Positions 8,511 to 18,600 of a stretch of DNA of 64,000 nt are shown here, one piece after another; the first letter of the stretch is position 1; every line of letters starts with the position of its first letter. The notes below the pieces were generated by a model. That model did no database searches. It saw nothing but the letters and a program-made list of their open reading frames with translations, and had not been told where the DNA came from. The stretch is from Methanobacteriota archaeon (GTDB taxonomy: Archaea; Thermoplasmatota; Poseidoniia; Poseidoniales; Thalassarchaeaceae), in assembly GCA_018650285.1 (NCBI GenBank), contig JABIGF010000028.1:1-64000 (forward strand), written 5' to 3'. The position numbers and the translations under genes were made by a program.

Positions 8511-11351
8511 TCAGAACGGAGAATTTTCTTTGCCTTGTCTTTGTCTGAAAAGCAGATATCCAAAGTATCCAAAGACGATAATGCCGATAATCACGTCTGC
8601 GTCGTCAGCCCATTTCGAACTTGGTGTAATATCACTGTCAAGAGTAAAAGTTCCCCCCTCGCCACTAATTTCATCAGTCCATTGAACAACTACCGAGATT
8701 TTCCCGTTCTCAAATTCTTCAATTTCAATTGGCAGAACAACAGTCGCTGGGTTATTTGCACTCGCTTCTCCAGAATCCCATTCCTTTGAGCATTGTTCGT
8801 GGTAGCACACTTTCACCTTTGCATTGGTTGAGCCAATGTTCTGAATCTTCACTCCAATCACCCCAGGTTCACCAATAATTGGCGAACCTTCCACACTGAG
8901 TTCAAGGCCACTGACGCTGGCTGCTATTTGTGGCTCTACAACTGGATTGGAGATGATTTCTCTAACATTTCCTGAACTATCCATGGCGTATATTTTCATC
9001 TCATGTGTGCCGACATCTAATGGTGGCAGGTTGAAGATTCGTGCATCTTCCCAAGATCCATTTTCAAGTATTGGTTGGCCATCTAGGACAATAGCCCACC
9101 CAGTTTTTTCTATTGCATCAATGTCATCAAATGAGCGTGTAAGATTGAGTGTGACGTTACTATCCACAATTGCTGGATTGAGTGGTCCGATAGGATAGCC
9201 GCCAACCATTACTTCAGCGGTGATGGTTGGTGGAACTGCATCTAAAATGGTGATATCCCATTCACTCAAATTGGTATTTCCGGCGCTATCAACCAATTCC
9301 ATTGTCAGTGAATAGACAGTAAGTTCTCGCTGCTGATGTCTATCTTCGACAGACATATGCATCCAGTTGACACCATTGCCTTGAACAAATTGATCAGCAA
9401 ATCCAAAATCTTGATGCTCCCATCCTTCCGATTTATTTGAGCGCCAAGTCACTTTGACAACCGCCCCTGAATCGTCGTAGGTGTTTGCAATAACTGTCAA
9501 TATGGTGCCAGCGCGAACAGAAAATTGTTGATTATTATTTAAGTCATGGAAGTACGGAGGAATCCCTTCGGTAGCCTCTTCAGTAGTATTCAGGGTAGCC
9601 TGTGGTATCACTCCATCTACATAGAGGTCAATCCACCAGTTGCTCCGTGCCCCATCCCAGTCAGTACAGAGTAGAGTTGCATTCAGAACTTGCCCGTGGT
9701 AGTAAGCAATTTCCTTAGGAATGAATGTGTATGAGTCATTGGTTTCAGAATCTCTGTATGAGCCGTTGTGGCGCAATTCCCAAGCGTTTGTCAAATCCCC
9801 CATTCCTGAATCACTACATTCACTCAATAGGGTAGTATTGCCTTCTAGTGGTATTGTTAGACCAGGTCTGTCAACCATTTGACCATCAGCAATTGGTGCT
9901 TGATTTGGCCCGACAGTGACCGTCCACATTCCAACTGTTGGTGAAAGTGACCTGTTGATTGTGAAAGAAGATTGGTTGCTTGTCATCAAACTCATCTGAG
10001 GGCTGTATCTAACTTCCCAACCAGATGGTAGGTTGACTGTTATTGGAATTGCTTCAATTGCATCACCGCGTACAGGGAACCAGAAAATTCGGCTGCTACC
10101 ATAAGCTGCTTGTCCTTGAAGAATAGCAGACTCAGTCCAACTGTATGAACCCTCACCGACATTTCCATATTGACTCAATGAGAACGAGCCTCGGCTAACA
10201 TTTCCTGCCATTGGAGATTCATCAAACAGGAACAAATGGTTGCTTTCAGCCCACATCATCTCTTCATGCAACATCGAGAATCCTGCTAATTCTCCGCCAC
10301 TAAGTGCCCCATTACCGTTGCCAAATAGTCCATCAATTTGCTCAATCAGACCTTGCGAGCGACCTGGAAGTAGGGCTGAACCAAAGTCGGTGGGTATAGT
10401 GAAACTCGCTTCCCACGTAAGGTCAAAACTCTCCCCTTTTTCTGGCGCCTCACTCATGTTCAGATATGCATGCCCGCTCCATTCTGGAGCAATACTAGGG
10501 GTTGAGTTTGTGAGTTGTGAGGTGATATTCCACCCTTCGCCAGTATCTTGACTTGTTATGGGCTGGCCAATTCTAATGCCATTTTCAACATTGTAAATGC
10601 GCCATTCACCCTCATCTATGCGTGGCAAGTAATAGTCGACTTCTCCACTCCACTCCAAGAGTTCCCAGAAATTTGAGGATGAATGTTCAATTCGTAGAAT
10701 GCCACTTTCATTAGCATCTTCTGGCCAGCCAAAGATGCGCATTGTTCCATTTAGGATTACAGTTTGATTTGCTTGCCCATTCCAGCGAGTCATTGATTTG
10801 TTGTTGTCATTTGTTGTTGTTATCCAACCTTGGCCGTTTGTAGGTACAGCAAATGTGGCATTACCGGTGCTATTGCAAATGGCTACAAATTCATCTTGAC
10901 TTGCAGGCAACATCAACTTCACTTCGCTTGCTGGTGTGCTAGCAATGTCAAGAGTAGCATCAAGAGGGTATAAAGCAACATCTGATACAATTAATTCGTA
11001 AGCAGATAAGTTGGCAATTGCCATGCTGCTTGCATATGTTGGATGTGTAATTCGTATTCTAACAGGGCCAGCGGGAAGATTGTCGAAAACCAATCTACTG
11101 CCTTGTAGAACTTCAGGGCCTGCAACAGTCAAGTCGGTCCAAGCATCAGTAACGGTGACCTCTGCACCAGTCAATGGTTCACCACCATCAGCCATGATAA
11201 TCATATCAAGAGATGACGATGAAGTGGTTCTTTCAACAACAGTCTCATCATCCAATAGTCTCTCTTCAAAGAGTGGTGATGTAAGTGTCGCCACCATTAC
11301 TACGATTAGAAAAATAGCACATTTACGCAAAGTATCACACACCTCTATCAT
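8511..11351 (-). CDS. Large secreted surface protein with C-terminal membrane anchor
   Basis: About 946 residues. A hydrophobic signal-like segment sits near residues 10-28. The body is Thr/Ser/Asn/Gly-rich with many NxS/T sequons and looks like a chain of beta-sandwich (Ig/carboxypeptidase-regulatory-like) modules, e.g. the early GAEVTVTDA-type strand. It closes with one hydrophobic segment at about 919-936, then RQRQGKEN on the cytoplasmic side. This is the usual plan of cell-surface proteins in marine group II archaea. No enzyme motif is seen. ATG at 11351 is preferred over the in-frame TTG before it. The start overlaps the end of the GHMP kinase by 17 bases, suggesting co-transcription. 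Confidence 0.75.
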   Translation of the reverse strand: MIEVCDTLRKCAIFLIVVMVATLTSPLFEERLLDDETVVERTTSSSSLDMIIMADGGEPLTGAEVTVTDAWTDLTVAGPEVLQGSRLVFDNLPAGPVRIRITHPTYASSMAIANLSAYELIVSDVALYPLDATLDIASTPASEVKLMLPASQDEFVAICNSTGNATFAVPTNGQGWITTTNDNNKSMTRWNGQANQTVILNGTMRIFGWPEDANESGILRIEHSSSNFWELLEWSGEVDYYLPRIDEGEWRIYNVENGIRIGQPITSQDTGEGWNITSQLTNSTPSIAPEWSGHAYLNMSEAPEKGESFDLTWEASFTIPTDFGSALLPGRSQGLIEQIDGLFGNGNGALSGGELAGFSMLHEEMMWAESNHLFLFDESPMAGNVSRGSFSLSQYGNVGEGSYSWTESAILQGQAAYGSSRIFWFPVRGDAIEAIPITVNLPSGWEVRYSPQMSLMTSNQSSFTINRSLSPTVGMWTVTVGPNQAPIADGQMVDRPGLTIPLEGNTTLLSECSDSGMGDLTNAWELRHNGSYRDSETNDSYTFIPKEIAYYHGQVLNATLLCTDWDGARSNWWIDLYVDGVIPQATLNTTEEATEGIPPYFHDLNNNQQFSVRAGTILTVIANTYDDSGAVVKVTWRSNKSEGWEHQDFGFADQFVQGNGVNWMHMSVEDRHQQRELTVYSLTMELVDSAGNTNLSEWDITILDAVPPTITAEVMVGGYPIGPLNPAIVDSNVTLNLTRSFDDIDAIEKTGWAIVLDGQPILENGSWEDARIFNLPPLDVGTHEMKIYAMDSSGNVREIISNPVVEPQIAASVSGLELSVEGSPIIGEPGVIGVKIQNIGSTNAKVKVCYHEQCSKEWDSGEASANNPATVVLPIEIEEFENGKISVVVQWTDEISGEGGTFTLDSDITPSSKWADDADVIIGIIVFGYFGYLLFRQRQGKENSPF

Positions 11352-12309
11352 CAAGAATCAGAGTAGAGCCACTAAAATCTGCATTCAAAGGGAGCACCTT
11401 GTTGTCAAGAGCGTCACTTATTTTTTCTTGAACACCTGGTGGTGTTTGGACAAGAATGAACCCCCCTCCTCCAGCACCGAGAAGTTTGCCACCACTACAT
11501 CCTAACTCCATTAATTGGTCAAATAATGAATCAATTTCTTCATTTGAAATGCCGTCAGCCAAGCCACGCTTTAATTCCCAAGCATCGCTTAGCAACTTAC
11601 CAATAGATTCTAAATTTCCAGATTGAATCATTCCTGCAACTTCATTTGCTTGCTCACGCATGGAAATTAGGCGCTCCATCTTGTTTGAAGTATTGGCGCT
11701 TTGCTGTTCAAGAATTGGTGTTGCTTTACGTGTCAAACCAGTCCACACGAGGCAGAATTTGTCACCTAGTCCTGCAGCATTGCTGTCAATAGGTGTTACA
11801 GTAACACTTTCATCGGCGTTAAATTGAATCTGATTTAAGCCGCCAAAAGCCGCCGCATATTGGTCCTGCTTGCCAATGGTTTGGTCCAAAATCTCAATCT
11901 CAATTCTGCACGCTTCTTCGGCTAACTGTGAGGCTGAAACTTGTCGTCCCGCAAAGGCGTGAAGTGCATGTAGTAAACCTACAGTAACTGATGATGAGGA
12001 ACCTAATCCAGTGCCTTTTCCAGGAATGTCTGCAATAGTTGTAATCTCTACACCAGAGGTTACGCCAGTCAAACGCATTGCTTCTCGAACCAATTCGTGT
12101 TGTAAGTCTTCAAAGTTGTCAACATTTTCAGTCTGGCTGTATGAAATTCTGATACTGTCATCAAATCTTTTGTTGATTGCAACATAGATATGAGCATCTA
12201 GTGCCATTGAGGTGACAAGACCGCCAGCAGCGTGGTTTTGGTAGAATGCAGGCAAATCAGTCCCGCCGCCGCAGAATGACACCCTTACGGGTGTTCTAGT
12301 GATTAGCAT
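11335..12309 (-). CDS. GHMP-family sugar kinase, HddA (heptose-7-phosphate kinase)-like
   Basis: The 324-residue protein phosphorylates a small sugar-like substrate with ATP. Three GHMP motifs are visible: the N-terminal PVRVSFCGGGTD, the ATP-binding GKGTGLGSSSS around residue 95, and the C-terminal GGKLLGAGGGGF near 285. The FCGGGTDLPAF start is typical of D-glycero-D-manno-heptose 7-phosphate kinases and related activated-sugar enzymes. It would feed surface glycan synthesis, consistent with the overlapping surface-protein gene downstream. The exact sugar cannot be told. ATG at 12309 is chosen; a TTG precedes it. Confidence 0.85.
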   Translation of the reverse strand: MLITRTPVRVSFCGGGTDLPAFYQNHAAGGLVTSMALDAHIYVAINKRFDDSIRISYSQTENVDNFEDLQHELVREAMRLTGVTSGVEITTIADIPGKGTGLGSSSSVTVGLLHALHAFAGRQVSASQLAEEACRIEIEILDQTIGKQDQYAAAFGGLNQIQFNADESVTVTPIDSNAAGLGDKFCLVWTGLTRKATPILEQQSANTSNKMERLISMREQANEVAGMIQSGNLESIGKLLSDAWELKRGLADGISNEEIDSLFDQLMELGCSGGKLLGAGGGGFILVQTPPGVQEKISDALDNKVLPLNADFSGSTLILDDRGV

Positions 12310-12360
12310 CAATGGGGGCCACCCTACTCGCCTTCATCAAGCCCACGCCTTCAAGTTGAG

Positions 12361-12380
12361 CCAAAATCATTGGATTTTGG
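12361..12380. promoter_or_regulatory. Perfect inverted repeat in the kinase/pyrB divergent region
   Basis: CCAAAATC and GATTTTGG flank a 4-base loop, an exact 8-bp palindrome. It lies 52-71 bases upstream of the GHMP kinase start and about 180 bases before pyrB. It could be an operator for either gene. Confidence 0.35.
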
Positions 12381-12561
12381 TTAGATGTAATCGTTGAAAA
12401 ACTCATGTTTTGTTGATATTTTCGGAGAAAACTAGCATTATTTCAGTAATTAACCACTCTTAATTTCACCGATCTATTATTCATCTTGGCCCTAAATGGC
12501 CGAGTTGAGTTTGTCACAACTAATATGGAGGGGGTGTGCCCCGCTTTAGAAGGCGAAGGCG

Positions 12562-13491
12562 ATGGTAGCGGACCTCATCACCATGGATGACTTGACAAAT
12601 GAGCAAATCAACACTCTGTTGAACAATGCAGAAAAATTGCTTCCTGCTGCAAAAGGAGATGAATATCTTCCATTGCTAGAAGGTAAACTACTCGGCAACA
12701 TGTTCTTTGAACCAAGCACAAGAACTCGCATGTCATTTGAGACTGCAATGAAGCGATTAGGTGGCAATGTAGTCAACCTTGGGGCATTGGCTTCTTCTTC
12801 AGTTACCAAAGGTGAAACATTGTTTGACACGATGAAGATGGTGGATGGCTACTGTGACGTCGCAGTATTGCGCCATCCGCGCCAAGGAGCAGCCCAGTAT
12901 GCTGCAGACGCCTGTGCAATTCCCATTCTCAATGGTGGAGATGGGGCAGGTCATCACCCAACACAAACTCTTCTTGACCTTTTTACAATTCGTCAAGCAC
13001 ATGGCAGACTAGATCTGAATGTGGTAATGGTCGGTGATTTGCGATATGGCAGAACCGTTCACAGCCTCTCACATGCACTCGCACGTTTTGGGGCAAATCT
13101 AACTTTTATCGCCCCTCCAACTCTTTCTATGCCAGAAGAAATAATCCAAGATTTGGAAGAAGGTGGTGCAAACATCACAGTTTCAGAAGATTTGATTTCA
13201 AACTTACAGACAGCTGATGTCATTTACATGACCCGCATTCAAAAAGAGCGATTCCCCGATGAAGACGAATATCAGAAGGTTGCAGGAATCTACAAATTAG
13301 CAAGAAATGACCTCAGAGATGTCAAAGAGTCAATGATTCTCATGCATCCATTGCCTCGAGTTGATGAGATTCATCCAAATGTTGATGATACACCTCATGC
13401 CGCTTACTTTGACCAAGCATTCAATGGAGTCGTTGCAAGAATGGCTCTGCTTTGTCATCTGTTTGATGTGGCAATACCGGGGGGTGAATGA
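12562..13491 (+). CDS. pyrB: Aspartate carbamoyltransferase, catalytic chain
   Basis: Condenses carbamoyl phosphate with aspartate, the second step of pyrimidine synthesis. The 309-residue length is normal. Carbamoyl-phosphate contacts are visible as STRTR at 52-56, Lys83 and HPTQ at 132-135; the aspartate-binding loop is in MHPLPRVDEI near residue 265. The gene abuts pyrI with no gap, and the two products form the classical catalytic/regulatory holoenzyme. The start at 12562 lies 9 bases after AAGGCG; the next ATG (12583) would trim the first strand. Confidence 0.98.
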   Translation: MVADLITMDDLTNEQINTLLNNAEKLLPAAKGDEYLPLLEGKLLGNMFFEPSTRTRMSFETAMKRLGGNVVNLGALASSSVTKGETLFDTMKMVDGYCDVAVLRHPRQGAAQYAADACAIPILNGGDGAGHHPTQTLLDLFTIRQAHGRLDLNVVMVGDLRYGRTVHSLSHALARFGANLTFIAPPTLSMPEEIIQDLEEGGANITVSEDLISNLQTADVIYMTRIQKERFPDEDEYQKVAGIYKLARNDLRDVKESMILMHPLPRVDEIHPNVDDTPHAAYFDQAFNGVVARMALLCHLFDVAIPGGE

Positions 13492-13959
13492 ATGGGTGAA
13501 ATGAGAAGAGTCACAGCAATTTGTAACGGGTCTGTAATCGACCATATTCCTGCTGGTACAGCATTGAAAGTCTTACGAATGTTGAGAATATCTGGCCATC
13601 GTGCCAACCCTGTTTCATTAGTAATGAATGTGCCATCTGGTAAGTTTGGTGCGAAGGACATTATCAAAGTTGAAGACCGTGAATTAACTCAAGAAGAGTT
13701 AGACCGATTGAGCATTATCGCACCCCACGCATCTGTTGCAATCATCCGCAATTATTCAGTCGCAGAGAAACGTGAAGTTGACATTCAAAAAGAGTTAGTT
13801 AACGTTGCAAAATGCACATACTCTAACTGCATCACTCATGGTAATCGTGAGCCTCAACCACACCGCATGACGATTATTTCAAGTGACCCACTGCAACTCC
13901 GTTGCCATTATTGTGGCCGTCCACAAGACATGGATGCTATCATCGATAATCTATTGTGA
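13492..13959 (+). CDS. pyrI: Aspartate carbamoyltransferase, regulatory chain
   Basis: 155 residues. Binds CTP/ATP allosterically and couples to PyrB through a zinc domain. The four zinc Cys are in place at 108, 113, 138 and 141 (C-x5-C and C-x2-C), matching the spacing in enteric PyrI. The allosteric N-domain includes the GTALKVLRML stretch. It begins immediately after the pyrB stop. A second in-frame ATG at 13501 is possible. Its 3' end overlaps the convergent tRNA thiolase gene by 9 bases. Confidence 0.98.
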   Translation: MGEMRRVTAICNGSVIDHIPAGTALKVLRMLRISGHRANPVSLVMNVPSGKFGAKDIIKVEDRELTQEELDRLSIIAPHASVAIIRNYSVAEKREVDIQKELVNVAKCTYSNCITHGNREPQPHRMTIISSDPLQLRCHYCGRPQDMDAIIDNLL

Positions 13960-14982
13960 ACTATCATTTGTAATCTCTGATAGCCAGTTTCGCATGATGC
14001 AAGCTTGACATAGTGGTTGGCTAGTTGCTTCTCCGCACTTTTCACAATTGTGCATTCTATCACTTGCCCATTCTGTTGACAGGTGGGTGCCTTTCGCTTC
14101 TACCTGCAATTCACGAATCGCATCCATTGAGTGAACTAGTCCATGTCTTGAACCAGGTACATCTTCTTCCAAGCGTGCAATCATGTCGCGAGAGCGCTGA
14201 CGTAATGCACCCGGGGCGTGAGGGCAATCTCCATGAAAAATTGGTAATCCAGCGCCTTGTGCATAGGCATGAATCTCTTGTTCAGGAACCCATCTTAGAG
14301 GCACTATTCGTGGCACTAGTCCATCAATTGGCGCCCATGTGTGTGGGGCGAGACGTATTGTTCGATCAACTTCTCCCTTTTGCAGATTCATCAGAATAGT
14401 TTGGGCGGTATCATCTAAATTATGGCCGAGCGCCATCCAATTAGCTCCCACGCGTTTGGCCAATTCGTTCAACCCTTGGCGCCTAAAAACACCACAATAT
14501 GAACACGCTTTCATCCCATCAGCATCTTTGCTATTGGCGGCTAATGATGGCATTAATTCAACTATTGAATCCATTGTTGTGAAATCTAATTCCGGATAAG
14601 AAATTGTTTCAACTCTAACACCGTAACTTTCTGCTAATTCAAACGCTTTCTCCATTGAGGGCGCACGATAACCATCAATGCCTTCGTCAACAGAACCAGC
14701 GACGAGTTCAATATCTCTCCTAGGGCCAATAATTTTGACCATCATATCGAGTAATACAGCAGAATCTTTCCCTCCAGAGATACAGACGAGAATTACTTGT
14801 GGCGAACCATCTTCTCTGCGAGCATTTTTTGGCAACTTCAATTGTGCTCTCATCGCCTTTGAAACACGTTTTCTAATAGAATCTTCAAGATGCCGATGGC
14901 AGAGATGAATCCCACTGTATCTTTGGAATATCACAGCAGCATTTTGGCATCGACTACAGGATGCAACTGTGATGGCACTCAT
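13951..14982 (-). CDS. tRNA 2-thiolation enzyme of the TtuA/NcsA/Ctu1 family
   Basis: About 343 residues. Adenylates a tRNA uridine and inserts sulfur, probably at U34 or U54. The PP-loop SGGKDS is at about 69-74. Three Cys expected to hold the [4Fe-4S] cluster are visible: CSYC (160, 163) and the Cys in GDCPHA (about 253). N-terminal CxxC...CxxH and C-terminal CEKC...CQAC zinc fingers bracket the core, as in TtuA. ATG at 14982 is chosen because GGGTGA lies 5 bases upstream; that GTG (14991) is an alternative start. Which uridine is modified cannot be decided from sequence. Confidence 0.9.
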   Translation of the reverse strand: MSAITVASCSRCQNAAVIFQRYSGIHLCHRHLEDSIRKRVSKAMRAQLKLPKNARREDGSPQVILVCISGGKDSAVLLDMMVKIIGPRRDIELVAGSVDEGIDGYRAPSMEKAFELAESYGVRVETISYPELDFTTMDSIVELMPSLAANSKDADGMKACSYCGVFRRQGLNELAKRVGANWMALGHNLDDTAQTILMNLQKGEVDRTIRLAPHTWAPIDGLVPRIVPLRWVPEQEIHAYAQGAGLPIFHGDCPHAPGALRQRSRDMIARLEEDVPGSRHGLVHSMDAIRELQVEAKGTHLSTEWASDRMHNCEKCGEATSQPLCQACIMRNWLSEITNDSSQ

Positions 14983-15039
14983 CAATTTCACCCACTTGGG
15001 CTCATGTTTTGAAATGAGCGTCTAGTTCAGTAATAGATA

Positions 15040-15076
15040 TTTTCAATTGAAAAAACGATTTTTCAATTGGAAAATT
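15040..15076. repeat. Paired TTCAATTG elements, 20 bp apart
   Basis: TTTTCAATTGAAAA (palindromic, from 15040) and TTTTTCAATTGGAAAATT (from 15059) place two TTCAATTG cores exactly 20 bp apart, two helical turns. They sit in the divergent control region between the thiolase and the Roadblock operon. The TTCAATTGGAAA core recurs beside orc1. They may be an operator or an initiator-binding site. Confidence 0.4.
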
Positions 15077-15266
15077 ATAGCATCAATAATCTCTAAGAAT
15101 GCAACTTTTTTGAGGCGTCAAACAATAAGAAATCGCAAAATAATCCCGCTAATCTGCATTTTCCAGTTGGCGATTTGATTTTAGTGGCCAAACCGGCCCT
15201 TTAGGGGCCGGACGCGCAAAACCTCTTGAAGGCGTAGTATTCCTGAAGAGATTTCAGGGAGCGTAC

Positions 15267-15617
15267 ATGCTACAGAGATTGTTGGCTACATTTGGGCGCA
15301 TCGACGGCGTTCAAGCCGCTGCTGTTGTCAATGTTGACATGCAAGAAATCGCCACCTTCCTAATTCCTGAATTGAAGGGGACGGAAGTGGCGATAGGTAT
15401 TCACGAATCCCTAAGAGAAGCTGGACGAGTTGCTTCCGAAGCGGGATTAGGGTCGATTGAACAATTCTGGGTTGAATCAGAATCTGGAAATGTCATTCTT
15501 GCCCCGTTAGCAGGTGGATTTACTCTCTATGTCTCAAGCCAAGGCGCCTCAAACATTGGCAGGCTTAGGCATGAGGTGAGAGCAAGAGCTCCAGTGATAG
15601 AGGACTTATTGAGGTGA
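15267..15617 (+). CDS. Roadblock/LC7-domain protein
   Basis: 116 residues, a single Roadblock/LC7-like domain: an opening helix LLATFGRIDGVQAAAVVN, an amphipathic central helix, a strand around VESESGNVILAPL, then GGFTLYVSS and a closing helix with LRHEVRARA. Such proteins (MglB-like) usually bind and regulate small Ras-like GTPases. The following gene starts 1 base after the stop and carries a similar domain, so the two probably form a complex. No GTPase is encoded nearby. The fold call is by pattern only. Confidence 0.65.
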   Translation: MLQRLLATFGRIDGVQAAAVVNVDMQEIATFLIPELKGTEVAIGIHESLREAGRVASEAGLGSIEQFWVESESGNVILAPLAGGFTLYVSSQGASNIGRLRHEVRARAPVIEDLLR

Positions 15618-15618
15618 T

Positions 15619-18600
15619 ATGATGTTTGAACTACCTATGGGAGAACCGATTGATGGGGAAATGGACTTGAGTGTTGGAAGGGATACTTTTCCTTTTGACT
15701 TTGGAGCGATTTCATACTTTAAACCACGAGCAAAGAAACCAGTCGGGCACCGACTTATTTGTGCGGGAGAGTCTGCAGGGTGGCTTTCAGAGTCATCTAA
15801 AACAAATCAATTCCTTGCAGCAGAGGACGCCCGTACCGAACTTAGAACTCTTGATTCATCAGTGAATTTGAGAGCACGAGGGGTTGCATGGAGCCAAGCC
15901 GAATTTGAGAAGGTGGCACGCAGCCTTCTTGAGTCATTTATTGATCCTGCAACTCTAGGTACCCTTCTACCAATGCCTCGTATTGAGGGCCATATTCCCA
16001 CCAAGGATCTTGCTCTTCTTATCGAAACTATAGCCACTAGTGATGTAGCACGTGGCGCCTGTGCATTAGAAGATGGAATGTTAGTCCACAGGGAAGGTGA
16101 CCTACCTGCTGACGATGAAGAATTTTCAATAATGGTTCAAAATCATCTCAAAGGTATGGAATCATTTGCAGAAGGCATGGGTCAGGAACGTCCACTCGCC
16201 TCTTCTATTTCTTTAGTAGACGGCTCTCTTCTTATCGCTCCCGCTGGTGATGCTGCAATTGCAGTCTGGACTGATGTTGAGGCTGATCATACAGCATTGT
16301 TGGCTAATGCGGCAGCGATGTTACAGACAGAATCATCTAGCATGGCAGGTGATGATGCTGGTGAACCCCTTCCTGAAGGAGTAGTGGTGAAAGATACTAA
16401 GAGCGGCGTTGACCAATTACTTTCAGCATTGAAAACCGCAAAAGAAGACTCTACTACAGGATATCTTGAATCAGTTCCAACTGATGGCCCATCCGTTGCG
16501 ATAACTCTGATTGATGGAGTTCCAGTTGGTATTCGTGGCCAAGGAATGTCAGATGTTGGAATAGCAGCGACTGGCGCTACCTCTTCTTCAAACCGTTTAC
16601 AATTGGTTAGACTTGATAGAGCAATGAGATTATTATTGCGTTCAAGCACTGTTGAAAATTGGTCTTTGAATTCCCTCTGCTCATCAATTGCGACATGTAG
16701 GACAAGAAGCGAGGATAGGCGTAGTCTGCTTGAAGGAAGACTACAAGTTCTCTACGGTTTCGAACTCGGATTTGAAGCGATGCAGTCTGGACGCCAAACT
16801 TGGAAACTTGTTGATGACGCATCATCAACACAAGGCCTACCTGGTAAAACACGAAAAAGTTTGATGGGGCCAATCGTTGCTGAATTACAAGTAAAAATTC
16901 AAACACAATCCAACTCAGTTTCACGTTTAGAGCGAGAGGCTGAGAAATTACAAGAGAAGATTGAGACGACTCGTACTCAGCGAGATGAAGTCAGAACTGA
17001 GCTGGCAGCGTTGCAAGAATTATTGGAAGAAGGCCGTGATGAGAGAATGTCATTAGCCAGACAACTTGACGACTCTGCTGAAAAGATTCGTAGCAAAGAA
17101 AAGGCTGGCGAAGAGCAGACGTCAAGAGCCGAAAGATTGGCTCGCCGTGTTTCTGAATTAGAGAATCAAGTCAAGAAACGAGCCGAAGAGATGGCATCAG
17201 CACTCGGCGAGATGGATTCTCGAGAACAATTATTGGAAGCATTGGAGGGATTGTTGGCTGAAGAAGCAAGAGTCAATTCTGAACTTGCAACTGGTGAAGC
17301 GCGTCTAACAGAAGTGCGCCGCCTCATTGATGATGACGAACGAGTTCAGAGAGTATTGCATGAGCAGGTTGCTGCTCAACGTGAACGCCACAGACATTCA
17401 CAAGCGGAAATCAATGAATTAGAGCGCCAGGTTGAACAACGCCGTGATGAAGTCACCTCCATTGAGAAGGACCTTCACTCAACTCATGGTATGGTTGAGG
17501 AAGAGAGGCTTCGAGTTTCAGAGATGGATCGCAAGCACACATTGCTTCAATCGGAATTACGTGAACTGATGGAAGAACGTCGTCAATTAATGCGTGAACT
17601 TGGCGACCTTGACAGTCGCCGTGGTGCCTCGGAAGCAGAACTTCGCATGCTCATTGAACAGGCTGAAGATTTAGAATCGGCACACGAACTTGCTCTTGTT
17701 GACATAGCAGAAGCAGACCGTATTCGCGCTCGTCTTTCAGAAGAACCGCTTGCCCGCGCCCTGTTAGGTGATGATGAAGGATTAGCAATGTTAGAACCAG
17801 TCTTGGAGCGTATGTCATCAGCCCGCTCTCGTGGATTTAGTGTTGTACTGCTAGACCGTGCAGTGGAAAGAGGATTGCAAGTCATACAACATACTGTGGA
17901 TGAGGTAGCACAAACTCCCCGTTACTTACTTTCAACTGAAGTGATGGATCTACTCGCTCAACAAGCACCTGAAACTGCAGATACCGTCCGCGGATTAACT
18001 CGCTGGTCTGTTCAGAACAGACTTGAACACAAACTTTCAGAAACTGTATCCAATGTCGTACTTGATTTAGAGAATTTACTCAATGATTACGAACAGTCAG
18101 TGACGATGTTGATGCATCTTAGAGAAGTGCTGCGTCAAATGAGTGAACTAGGATTGCCAAGTGAACAGATTGCCCCACTTGAGAAGATTGCACATATGCC
18201 TGAAGCATTACCTGCTGTGTCCAAAGAAGTGCGCCGTCTAATCCAACGTGCTCTTGATGAGATATACATTGAGTCAGACCAACGTACAACCGGTGAAGCA
18301 GTTGGGTTAGAAGCAACTGTTGAAGTTCTTGAACAGTTGATGTATCGTCTTGAAGTCAGTGGATTGACCGGTGATGAGCCCGTAGGAGATTTATGGAACT
18401 TCCAACATTCAGGTATGTTGCCTTTCGAAGCTCACGGCCTGACAGCAATTGAACGTCCTGAAATCAATAATGCAGCACTTGCTCAAATGAATCCTGATTC
18501 AGCAGATAACCGTGCAGAATCAATTGATGTGGCCCCCATTAGTGAAGTACAACCAACCGATTCAAGTCAAACATGGCAACCTATTGAGGCGCCTGCTGAC

